Part shown: one piece after another, positions 18,020 to 27,682 of the stretch | Numbering within the stretch: position 1 is the stretch's first letter | Layout: each line of letters opens with the position of its first letter | NCBI GenBank assembly: GCA_029246705.1 | Contig: JAQWMQ010000041.1 | Span: 64,142-106,851 of the forward strand | Direction of reading: 5' to 3' | Source of the DNA: Phycisphaerales bacterium | GTDB taxonomy: Bacteria > Planctomycetota > Phycisphaerae > Phycisphaerales > SM1A02 | Length of the DNA: 42,710 nt | Position numbers and translations under genes: made by a program | Notes under the pieces: generated by a model | What the model saw: only the letters and a program-made list of their open reading frames with translations | Databases searched by the model: none | Told to the model about the DNA's origin: nothing

Positions 18020-18994
18020 TCAGGAGGGGCTCTTGTCCAGTCCGGGCGTCGGGTTCGGGGGGAGTATTCGCACGGCTATGCTGCCGGAAGACGTGCCGAG
18101 GCTGGAGATGGGGCCGTCGTCACCGATGACCAGGGATCGTTCGCCCTTGTTCTCCACGTTGGATTCGAGAATTCGAGCACCGGGGTCCTCGACCAGGATC
18201 TTTCCCCTGCGTGCCCCGAGGTTGAGGGTTCCATCGAACTCGGAACCCACCGTGAGGTAGATCCGCCCGGTGGTGGTGTCCACGATCAATGGTCCCAGGC
18301 CGTCTCGAGCCAGCTCGATGTCGATGTTCCCGGCCACGCACGTCGCACGTATTCCCTCGCCGGAGTGTTCTCGAATGGTCATGTTGCCGTCGTGGGTGTT
18401 CGCCGTCAGGGTGCCGCGACTGTCCAGAACGGAGAGATTGCCCGTCCGGGTGAAGAGGGTCATCTCCCCGGTTGAGTTCTCCACTTTCATGTTCCCATCG
18501 ATCCCCTGGAGCTTCATGGTCCCGCTGATCCCCTGGATCCGGATGTCTCCGGTATCGACCTTGATCTGAAGGTCGAACGCCTTCGAGACCGGGAATCGGA
18601 TGGTCACGTCCACCGAATCCTCGAAGCCTTTTCCGGCGGTGTTCCCCTCCGTCAACTTCAGTCCGCCACCGGTTTGTTCGACTTCGATTTCCATCGAGGA
18701 TGTTCGCGATTTCACCGCCTCGCGATCGGATCCCCGGCAGTTGTAGATCACTTCCATCTGCATGGACTCGACATTCGGATCGGAGGTGACCACGATATTC
18801 CCCGACTCGAGTCGTATCTGCAGTGGGCCCGAGGTCCCCGAAAGGTCGATGTCCACCGTCTTGCTCGAGTGAACCATGAACTTCTTGTTGGGCGCCTCCT
18901 TGCATCCCGATGCAGCGACTCCCGCCATGAGAACGGTCATCACCCAGCGGGTGATGGTCGCCCTGGCGTCTCTGGACGGCGTGGTTTCATTCAT
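18020..18994 (-). CDS. DUF4097-type lipoprotein with beta-helix repeats
   Basis: This is a 324-residue predicted lipoprotein. A hydrophobic N-terminal segment ends in the lipobox VAASGC. The rest is a series of short beta repeats with glycine-asparagine turns (LESGNIVV, VDTGDIRI, IDGNMKV, TRTGNLSV, THDGNMTI, CVAGNIDI, TTTGRIYL), the pattern of DUF4097 or putative auto-transporter-like adhesin domains with a single-stranded right-handed beta-helix. Its role is unknown; envelope adhesion or stress sensing has been proposed for relatives. ATG 18994 is preferred; a GTG at 19027 is possible. It follows the isocitrate dehydrogenase gene by about 40 bases. A perfect 14-base palindrome (CTCCTGATCAGGAG, 18013-18026) covers its stop codon. 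Confidence 0.8.
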   Translation of the reverse strand: MNETTPSRDARATITRWVMTVLMAGVAASGCKEAPNKKFMVHSSKTVDIDLSGTSGPLQIRLESGNIVVTSDPNVESMQMEVIYNCRGSDREAVKSRTSSMEIEVEQTGGGLKLTEGNTAGKGFEDSVDVTIRFPVSKAFDLQIKVDTGDIRIQGISGTMKLQGIDGNMKVENSTGEMTLFTRTGNLSVLDSRGTLTANTHDGNMTIREHSGEGIRATCVAGNIDIELARDGLGPLIVDTTTGRIYLTVGSEFDGTLNLGARRGKILVEDPGARILESNVENKGERSLVIGDDGPISSLGTSSGSIAVRILPPNPTPGLDKSPS

Positions 18995-19033
18995 GTAGGG
19001 ATCCGAATCCCATCGGCTGTCTTTCACCCGGGG

Positions 19034-21934
<2,901 letters not shown>

Positions 21935-22762
21935 ATGGCTGACACCTCTTCATCCCCTTTTTCTGGCTCCAAGAGGGGGTTTTCGATGTGCCACACCTCC
22001 AAGGGCAGGCCTGCCACCCACAAGGGAATGACGGTAATCGAGCTTGCCGTGGTGATCGGGATCGTCGGGGTCCTCTTCGCCATGACCTTTCCCGCGATCC
22101 GATCGGTGCGCCTGGCCGGCTTGAATGCCGAGGACCGCTCCCAGCTTCGCCAGCTGGGGCTCGGGCACATTGCCTACCAGCAAGTGAATTCGGATCTCTT
22201 CGTCGACGTCGGGCTTCCCCATGGTGGCTACGGCGATGATGCGCGAAGCTTCGTGGAAGTCCTCGAGCCCTACATAGGGAATGAGATCATGAGGTCGCCT
22301 CTGGACACCAGCCCGTTCTGGGAGGGTGGCATGGACGCGGCCGAGGGGTCCGACCCCGTTCTGCGCCGTACCAGTTACGGAATGAACAACCACCTCTCCC
22401 GAAACTACTCGCCGATGGTTGCGATCGACGGACCGGGTGCGGCAGCGGATCGCATGGCCAAGGTCGTGCATCCGGACCAGGTGGTCTGTTTCCTGCACAT
22501 GGCACCGACCGGAGCGTACGCGGTCAGTGATCACCCGCACGTCGAGAACTGGTCGTTCGGTCCGGAACCATGGCGGCTCGCCAACGAGCAGATCTCGATC
22601 TGGGCGGCCGAAGGTTCGCCCTCGGTGAGCGATCTCTCGGAATCGAACTACGGATTCGTCGATGGGTCCACCGGTTCTCGCAGGTTCGAAGGCGTCTACG
22701 AAAACGCGCAGCGAAATCGGTTCGATCCTCATGCCTCCTTCCCCCTCTCTGATGGTTCCTGA
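21935..22762 (+). CDS. Pseudopilin-like secreted protein with type IV prepilin N-terminus
   Basis: This is a 275-residue protein. After a long polar leader it shows a prepilin peptidase site, KG then MTVIELAVVIGIVGVLF, with the conserved glutamate at +5 and a single hydrophobic helix. The rest is a globular domain with SYGMNNHL and YGFVDGSTG, recalling the planctomycete DUF1559/H-X9-DG group of pseudopilin-like proteins. These are abundant in planctomycetes and thought to be exported by a type II secretion or pilus machine, but their function is unknown. ATG 21935 has AAGGA six bases upstream; ATG 21986 would shorten the leader. No pilus or secretion genes lie nearby. Confidence 0.8.
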   Translation: MADTSSSPFSGSKRGFSMCHTSKGRPATHKGMTVIELAVVIGIVGVLFAMTFPAIRSVRLAGLNAEDRSQLRQLGLGHIAYQQVNSDLFVDVGLPHGGYGDDARSFVEVLEPYIGNEIMRSPLDTSPFWEGGMDAAEGSDPVLRRTSYGMNNHLSRNYSPMVAIDGPGAAADRMAKVVHPDQVVCFLHMAPTGAYAVSDHPHVENWSFGPEPWRLANEQISIWAAEGSPSVSDLSESNYGFVDGSTGSRRFEGVYENAQRNRFDPHASFPLSDGS

Positions 22763-22803
22763 ACGTCCATCTACAACGACTTTCGACGCACGGGAGATCG
22801 CGC

Positions 22804-23592
22804 GTGACTGACACGAAACGAATTCTGCCCACCTGTCTCCTTCTCGCGGTCGGTCTCTGCGCTCCGACGCTCCACGCCCAGCACGCGGGTGACATCGGGC
22901 TCCAGGTCACCGGTGATCAGCTCGAGGTCTACGGGCCCCTCGGTGAAGCCGAGGACACCAGCGGTGTCTACCTTGGAACCTTCGGCGATACCGGGTTCCC
23001 CGGATTCACCTCCAACCCCGGCTTCGATGCGGCCCCGGGCAGCCTGCCCCAGGGCAGGGTCGGCTTCAACGTGCTTGATGGTCTTCGCCGCTGGGATCCC
23101 TTCGAGATGGACTGGCTTGCACCCGAAGAGGTCGGCGAGGCGCTGAGCATCTCCTTCATCACCCTCCAGACGATCGTCGAGGATGACGCGGTCGATGGTT
23201 TCGACCTGGCGGTCCAGCCGGACGGTGGCTGGCATCGACACGTCAACTACGAGCTGCTTCCCGATGAGTTCAATCTTCGGCAGCCCGGCGTCTATCGCCT
23301 GGATCTGTATCTGTACTCGACGATGGGACTCGCCGACAGCGAGCCTTTCACGATCCTCTTTGATTATGAAGCGACCACTGCCGAGGTCGCCGACGCGATT
23401 GCTTCGATGTACCAGTCGGACTGTCCCGCGGATTTCGACGGCAATGGCCTGGTCGATGGCGGTGACCTCTCCCGCCTGCTCGGACAGTGGGGGAGCTCGG
23501 GGGAGCTGCCGGAGGATCTCTCCGGCGACGGCCTGGTCGATGGCCAGGACCTCTCCGTCCTGCTCGGCTACTGGGGTGAGTGCGGTGGCTGA
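22804..23592 (+). CDS. Secreted protein with dockerin-like tail, paralog of the next gene
   Basis: This is a 262-residue exported protein. The signal peptide is about residues 1-25, with cleavage after LHA. The body (about 27-200) has no recognised domain but resembles the product of 23712-24395: HAGDIGLQVTGDQLEVYG against HFDIGVWNDGGTLRTGG, and LGTFGDTGFPGFTSNPG against a similar F-G-P-F stretch. The C-terminus has two dockerin-like units (DFDGNGLVDGGDL and DLSGDGLVDGQDL, each with LLGxWG or LLGYWG). Function is unknown. It lies 41 bases after the pseudopilin-like gene, so the two may be cotranscribed. Confidence 0.75.
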   Translation: MTDTKRILPTCLLLAVGLCAPTLHAQHAGDIGLQVTGDQLEVYGPLGEAEDTSGVYLGTFGDTGFPGFTSNPGFDAAPGSLPQGRVGFNVLDGLRRWDPFEMDWLAPEEVGEALSISFITLQTIVEDDAVDGFDLAVQPDGGWHRHVNYELLPDEFNLRQPGVYRLDLYLYSTMGLADSEPFTILFDYEATTAEVADAIASMYQSDCPADFDGNGLVDGGDLSRLLGQWGSSGELPEDLSGDGLVDGQDLSVLLGYWGECGG

Positions 23593-23711
23593 CTTCAAGA
23601 TCCGATGAATGACAACCGGTCTCTTGACCGGAAATCACCTTTTGCTTCACGTTTACGTTTTTCAGTAGTTCCTTTTTTATGTAGTTCACAGGAATGGAAA
23701 GAGTTTTAGAG

Positions 23712-24395
23712 ATGACTTTCAGAAACATGTCGTACGCTCACGTCCTTGCGGCCAGCTTGGCTGCATCTGTCACCTTTGGTGCATTTGCGGACGGTGATGA
23801 ACATGAACACTTCGACATCGGTGTCTGGAACGATGGCGGGACCCTTCGAACCGGTGGTTGGGACCATGACGAAGAAGCCCTTGAGGTGAGCAACCTCCGC
23901 GTCTTCGAAGCGGAATTCGGTGAGGACCCTGCGTTTCCGTGGACAATCGATGAGCCCGGTGTCGGTGGCGTGGCCGCGGATCTCGGTCTGCCGGTTGGCG
24001 CAAACCTGACGATGAACATGATGTCCGGACTCGGTGTCTGGAACGGCATGGGCTTCGACCAGTCATCCACGACGATGTTCGTCGATTACGGCCCGCTTTC
24101 GATTGACTCGAACAGTGGTGGCCAAATCGATTTCCTCGTCACCGAGGATTACGACCTGCACCCGTTCTACTCCATCACCGAGAACTCCGACGTGGGTTCC
24201 TACCTGCTCGAGTTCACCTTCAGCATGGAAGGATTCGAATCGAGTGATTCGATGTGGATCGTCTTCAACCTGGGCCTCGACGAAGAGGACTACGAGGCAT
24301 CGGTCGAATGGGTGGAAGGGAACCTCGTTCCTGCGCCCGCCGCACTGCCGGCCCTCGGCCTTGCCTTCATGGTCAGCCGCCGTCGACGTTCATGA
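23712..24395 (+). CDS. Secreted protein with PEP-CTERM-like sorting tail
   Basis: This protein has about 227 residues. A signal peptide (HVLAASLAASVTFGAFA) precedes a body homologous to the preceding gene's product. Its C-terminus is VPAPAALPALGLAFMVSRRRRS, a proline motif, a hydrophobic stretch and an arginine cluster, which is the layout of PEP-CTERM/VPxxPA-type sorting signals read by an exosortase. So it should be processed at the membrane, while its paralog carries dockerin-like units instead. ATG 23712 is chosen; ATG 23694 adds six residues but its AGGA is only one base upstream. The 120 bases before it are AT-rich and include TTTACG (23652-23657) and TTTTAT (23675-23680) as a weak promoter. 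A strong hairpin follows. Confidence 0.75.
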   Translation: MTFRNMSYAHVLAASLAASVTFGAFADGDEHEHFDIGVWNDGGTLRTGGWDHDEEALEVSNLRVFEAEFGEDPAFPWTIDEPGVGGVAADLGLPVGANLTMNMMSGLGVWNGMGFDQSSTTMFVDYGPLSIDSNSGGQIDFLVTEDYDLHPFYSITENSDVGSYLLEFTFSMEGFESSDSMWIVFNLGLDEEDYEASVEWVEGNLVPAPAALPALGLAFMVSRRRRS

Positions 24396-24413
24396 ATCAA
24401 GGGATTCTCTGTT

Positions 24414-24450
24414 GACAGCCCGCGGGGAGCAAGGCTCCCCGCGGGCTGTC
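24414..24450 (+). terminator. Perfect 17-bp hairpin, likely terminator
   Basis: GACAGCCCGCGGGGAGC (24414-24430) and its exact reverse complement (24434-24450) flank a three-base loop AAG. It starts 18 bases after the stop of the PEP-CTERM-like gene. Only GTTT follows, so it is a very stable hairpin without a long U-run; it should still end or protect the transcript. Being symmetric it could act in both directions. Confidence 0.75.
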
Positions 24451-24508
24451 GTTTACACTGGCAGTGTCACTGAGTCGGGCATCAGGGGGATCGTCACATG
24501 CTGATTCG

Positions 24509-24580
24509 TTTCATGTCGTTCATGTCGTTCATGTCGTTCATGTCGTTTCATGTCGTTCATGTCGTTTCATGTCGTTCATG
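24509..24580 (+). repeat. Tandem TTCATGTCG repeat with two frame-breaking units
   Basis: Seven units and a partial eighth: a 10-mer (24509-24518), three 9-mers (24519-24545), a 10-mer (24546-24555), a 9-mer (24556-24564), a 10-mer (24565-24574) and TTCATG (24575-24580). The 9-mers keep the frame (Met-Ser-Phe). The 10-mers, with one extra T at 24546-24555 and 24565-24574, shift it. The repeat lies across the start of the lipoprotein gene that follows. Confidence 0.9.
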
Positions 24581-24988
24581 CCAGTCATGGCTTGCTTGGC
24601 GATCGGTTGTGCCTTGCTCACCGGTTGTTGTCCGGAGAAGTACGAGAACTCGGACCTCAACGGTGTCTACTCCCCGATGACGTACAACCTCTCGATCCGG
24701 GAGTCCAGTGACTACGAGGCCATCGATCACATGATCCTCCTCTGCAACCCGGCCGGGCAGATCACCGGCCGGATCGCGTGGGTCACCAGCGATGACATCG
24801 ATGCGACCGGGACTGATCACGTCAACGGTCGCTTCGAGGAGGTCTCGGGGTCGTTCCAAAAGAAGAACGGTTGGTTCCGGCTCAAGGACACGTCCGTCTA
24901 CGGGGACATCACCGGCAAACTGCTCGAGAACCGCAAGGTCGAACTTGTGGAAAGTGGACCCGTCGAGGCGTCACCCGGCTCGGGCTGA
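24569..24988 (+). CDS. Small lipoprotein, unknown function, start in a repeat tract
   Basis: This is a predicted 139-residue lipoprotein. From ATG 24569 the N-terminus MSFMPVMACLAIGCALLTGC is a type II signal peptide with lipobox LLTGC. The mature part is polar, with no known domain. The best ribosome site, GGGGGA at 24488-24493, instead serves ATG 24498 upstream, whose frame passes through TTCATGTCG repeats and is thrown out of register by two extra T residues; it ends at 24680. Removing both would join it in frame to this signal peptide. So the gene may be switched or tuned by repeat slippage, or start internally without a good ribosome site. Its last 18 bases overlap the end of the convergent yaaA gene. 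Confidence 0.7.
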   Translation: MSFMPVMACLAIGCALLTGCCPEKYENSDLNGVYSPMTYNLSIRESSDYEAIDHMILLCNPAGQITGRIAWVTSDDIDATGTDHVNGRFEEVSGSFQKKNGWFRLKDTSVYGDITGKLLENRKVELVESGPVEASPGSG

Positions 24989-25774
24989 TGCCGGCGCCGG
25001 TTTCGGTCGGCTGAAGACCAGGGTGTCCTCGGTGCTGTCCTTCTTCTGCAGCCGGTAGCCCTGTGCGTCGAAGTCCGCGAGTGCAGCGACCGTCTTCGGT
25101 CTGGTGTCCGCCATCCAGCGTGCCATCAGTCCGCGTGACTGCTTGGCGTAGAAGGCCATGAACTTCGCGGTGCCCTTGTCGAGCTGCAGGAACTTCACGT
25201 TCACCACCGGTACGTCGAGTTCGTCGAGGCGTGCGGCCTTCGAGTACTCGTCGCTGGCCAGGTTGATGAGTGCGCTTGCGCCCGCATCGGCGATGTCGGC
25301 GCGAAGCAGCTTGTTGATCCGGTCCCCCCAGAAGGTGTAGAGGTCCGCGCCCTGGTCGGTCTTCAGGCGCGTTCCCATCTCCAGTCGGTAGGGCTGGATG
25401 ACGTCGAGCGGTCGCAGCAGCCCGTAGAGACCGCTGAGGATCCGCAGTCGGTCCTGTGCCCACTTCATCGACGCAGCCTTCATCGTCCACGCCTCGAGGC
25501 CCTGGTAGACGTCACCCCGGAAACAGAGCGCGGCGGACGAGCGAGGATTGCTTCGGGCGCCGAAGTCCTGCCATCGCCCGGCGTTCAGTCCGGCCAGCTT
25601 CGTCGAGATCGACATCAAGGTCTCGAGTCGTTTCGGCGTGTAGTCGCGGAGTTCGCCGGCGAGCGCCCTGGTCTGGGCGGCAAGGCGTGGTTTGGTCGGA
25701 GCACCCCCGGCGGAGGTGTCCGCCTCCATGTCGAGGGTCTTGGCGGGCGACAAGATGGTGAAGAGTCCTGGCAT
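24971..25774 (-). CDS. yaaA: YaaA family peroxide-stress protein (UPF0246)
   Basis: This 267-residue protein is the usual length for YaaA. Family motifs are present throughout: ILSPAKTLDM at the N-terminus, ALCFRGDVYQGL, RILSGLYGLLRPLD, YRLEMGTRL, LYTFWGDRI, INLASDEYSKA and the C-terminal region with MAFYAKQSRGLMARW. In E. coli YaaA lowers intracellular free iron and limits DNA damage under hydrogen peroxide stress; it is cytoplasmic and can bind DNA. The gene stands alone. Its 3' end overlaps the convergent lipoprotein gene by 18 bases. Confidence 0.96.
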   Translation of the reverse strand: MPGLFTILSPAKTLDMEADTSAGGAPTKPRLAAQTRALAGELRDYTPKRLETLMSISTKLAGLNAGRWQDFGARSNPRSSAALCFRGDVYQGLEAWTMKAASMKWAQDRLRILSGLYGLLRPLDVIQPYRLEMGTRLKTDQGADLYTFWGDRINKLLRADIADAGASALINLASDEYSKAARLDELDVPVVNVKFLQLDKGTAKFMAFYAKQSRGLMARWMADTRPKTVAALADFDAQGYRLQKKDSTEDTLVFSRPKPAPASARAG

Positions 25775-25873
25775 GTTCGCACGGTATCCCGTTGTCGTGG
25801 AGATGGCAGCTGCGTCCCCTGTTTTTTGATCAGGAACCCGGCCTTTGAGCTACCCGGGCCGCATACCGGGCGT

Positions 25874-26365
25874 TCACGTTCCCTCGTCGCCGCCGCCTTC
25901 ACGCATCTCCTGCATCCGCATCGGCATCGCATCGATGATTCGAAAGACCTCCTCGGTCTCGAACCGCTCGTCGCGTCGTTCCTTCACGCCGCCGTCCTTG
26001 CCGACCAGGACCACCTGGAAACCGTCCGCGGGCATGCGGAAACGGTCACGGAAGACGGCGGCGGGGGGGATGTCCGCTCGGGCACCGACCACCACCACGC
26101 CGGGGTCCCTGGAAGCGTCGACCACGATCAGGTCCCGTTCCAGCATGCCGCTCTCTTCCGTCCGAAACGCCCGGCACTGTTGCGCGGCCGACTCGTCGTT
26201 TCCACTGATCACCAGCAGGCGGTGTTCCCAGCGGACATCCTCGAACCAGCCGTCATGACCGGCTCCCGGGTTCACCGGTTCCGGGGCGCAACCCGGCAGA
26301 AAGCACTTGCTGGCAAGGCCAAGCAGTGCCGGAAGGGTCCATCGGAATCGTCGCGTTCCTGGCAT
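25874..26365 (-). CDS. DUF4174-domain lipoprotein
   Basis: This is a 163-residue predicted lipoprotein. The N-terminus is hydrophobic with a cysteine in FLPGC. Then comes a DUF4174 domain: RWEHRLLVISG, a glutamine-rich loop (AAQQCRAF), LERDLIVVDAS, FQVVLVGKDGGVKERRDERF and the C-terminal RIIDAMPMRMQEMR. The fold is thioredoxin-like, but the CxxC active site is absent here, as in most members. The family function is unknown; it is found in periplasmic or lipoprotein form in many bacteria. It stands alone between yaaA and a divergent secreted-protein gene. Confidence 0.85.
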   Translation of the reverse strand: MPGTRRFRWTLPALLGLASKCFLPGCAPEPVNPGAGHDGWFEDVRWEHRLLVISGNDESAAQQCRAFRTEESGMLERDLIVVDASRDPGVVVVGARADIPPAAVFRDRFRMPADGFQVVLVGKDGGVKERRDERFETEEVFRIIDAMPMRMQEMREGGGDEGT

Positions 26366-26465
26366 GACTTCAGTGTAGGACGTCAGGCGTTCACGGGCCA
26401 GACATCCACCCCGGTCAATCCAGCCCGAGTTTCATGACGCTGACCGATACGTATGTCATTTGAGC

Positions 26466-26499
26466 TATGCTGCGCGCCTCTTCCGGGAATCGTCCCGGA
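26466..26499 (+). promoter_or_regulatory. Possible -10 element and 5' leader hairpin
   Basis: TATGCT (26466-26471) is a -10-like hexamer without a good -35. It is followed by the hairpin TCCGGGA-ATCG-TCCCGGA (26482-26499; seven perfect pairs, four-base loop), which would sit near the 5' end of the mRNA, 28 bases before the ATG at 26528. The arrangement resembles those before 10466 and 30484. Confidence 0.35.
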
Positions 26500-26527
26500 T
26501 CATCTGCGAAACCATTGGGAGATTTGA

Positions 26528-27598
26528 ATGACCTCTTTTGCACGCATTGCACTCGCCGGAGTGGCCGCGGTCACGATTTCAGCCGCGTCGCTCCACGCCC
26601 AGGACGACAAGGCTGATGAGATGACCATTCCGAAGTCGATGGACGATTTCGTCAACTGGCACGTCGACAACGCCAAGTTCGGGGACTGGACCGAGACCGG
26701 CGTCACCAAGGACATGTGGGTCGGCATCCCCGCGGGGCTTGCCTACACCAGCACCATGTCGATCACGTTGTCCGACGACCGCACCCGCATCCTCCGCAAC
26801 TACATGATGGCGACCGATGACGGCCGGGTCATCTCGACCGGAAGCGGATTCACCTACTGGGACGAGGCGACCAAGTCCCCGATGGCAACCAATGCCGGTT
26901 TCGACATGGGCAAGCCCTACCACGGAACCTCCACCCTGGTCGGCATCAACAGTGACACCGCGGTCTGGGAATACACCGAGCACAGCCAGGGCAAGACCTC
27001 GGTCTATCGCGACACCGAGCAGGCGGTCAACCCGACGATGCTTCGCAACAGCGTCAAGAAGAAGGGTGCCGACGGCAAGCCCTGGGTGAGCGAGCACACT
27101 CGGGTGAATCACCTGAAGGCACACGGACTCGACGCCATGATCGGTGGCTGGTCGATGGAGATGCCCGACGGCTCGATGGTTCGTACCGGCACCAGCTGGG
27201 CGGTCGGCGAGCAGGCGATCGTCTCGCGAAGCGGCAAGAGCGCCGCCGACGGCACTCGAGTCGGTGAAGGCATGAGCATCCTTTTCTGGGATCCTTCCGC
27301 CATGCGGATCGCCACGATCTACTTCGCGCCCAATGGTGGGGTGTACCCCGGCATCGTCGCCTCGGTCAAGAAGGAGGGCGACAAGCTCACCATGGTCACC
27401 CTCTACGGTGGCAACAACACCACGGAAATGAGCATGTCCGCGGTCTTCACCCAGGTCATCGATGTTGATTCCATGACCAACACCTTCTCCGACGTCACGC
27501 TCAACGGCGCAGCGCACACCTTCGAATGGTCCGACGCTCCGATGACCTACAAGCGAATGGAACGACGTCGTCGACCCGACGGCGATCGTGCCCGCTGA
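26528..27598 (+). CDS. Secreted protein with duplicated lipocalin-like domain, unknown function
   Basis: This is a 356-residue exported protein. The signal peptide is about 1-24 (cleavage after LHA in AASLHAQDD). The mature protein appears to hold two related halves, about 40-180 and 195-345. Each has a G-W or F-G-D-W opening, a glycine-rich strand, an aromatic-W-D-x(4-6)-M stretch (FTYWDEATKSPM and ILFWDPSAMRI) and later a G-containing strand, recalling DUF1579-type or lipocalin-like beta barrels. A similar function cannot be assigned. It ends in a basic tail (KRMERRRRPDGDRAR) and is followed by a clear terminator, so it is probably a single-gene transcript. Confidence 0.75.
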   Translation: MTSFARIALAGVAAVTISAASLHAQDDKADEMTIPKSMDDFVNWHVDNAKFGDWTETGVTKDMWVGIPAGLAYTSTMSITLSDDRTRILRNYMMATDDGRVISTGSGFTYWDEATKSPMATNAGFDMGKPYHGTSTLVGINSDTAVWEYTEHSQGKTSVYRDTEQAVNPTMLRNSVKKKGADGKPWVSEHTRVNHLKAHGLDAMIGGWSMEMPDGSMVRTGTSWAVGEQAIVSRSGKSAADGTRVGEGMSILFWDPSAMRIATIYFAPNGGVYPGIVASVKKEGDKLTMVTLYGGNNTTEMSMSAVFTQVIDVDSMTNTFSDVTLNGAAHTFEWSDAPMTYKRMERRRRPDGDRAR

Positions 27599-27626
27599 CC
27601 CAAGGTCACTCAGCAAGCATGAATGC

Positions 27627-27668
27627 AGCGGGCCCGGTCGAGAACGACCGGGCCCGCTTTCTTCTTCG
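27627..27668 (+). terminator. Rho-independent terminator
   Basis: AGCGGGCCCGGTCG (27627-27640) and its exact complement CGACCGGGCCCGCT (27645-27658) form a 14-bp stem with a four-base loop, followed by the T-rich run TTCTTCTT. It lies 29 bases after the secreted-protein stop. Confidence 0.85.
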
Positions 27669-27682
27669 AGTTGTCCGCAGAC

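Noticed and set aside
18013-18026. Perfect palindrome CTCCTGATCAGGAG over the lipoprotein stop as an operator
   Set aside because: It lies inside the end of a gene with no promoter beside it; perhaps a weak terminator or chance.
24509-24580. Tandem TTCATGTCG repeat as a CRISPR array
   Set aside because: The units are 9-10 bases with no spacers and no cas genes; simple tandem repeat.
25830-25865. tRNA-like stretch (GGGTAGCTCA on the minus strand)
   Set aside because: The D-arm-like piece lacks an acceptor stem, anticodon arm and T-arm in order; only short hairpins form.
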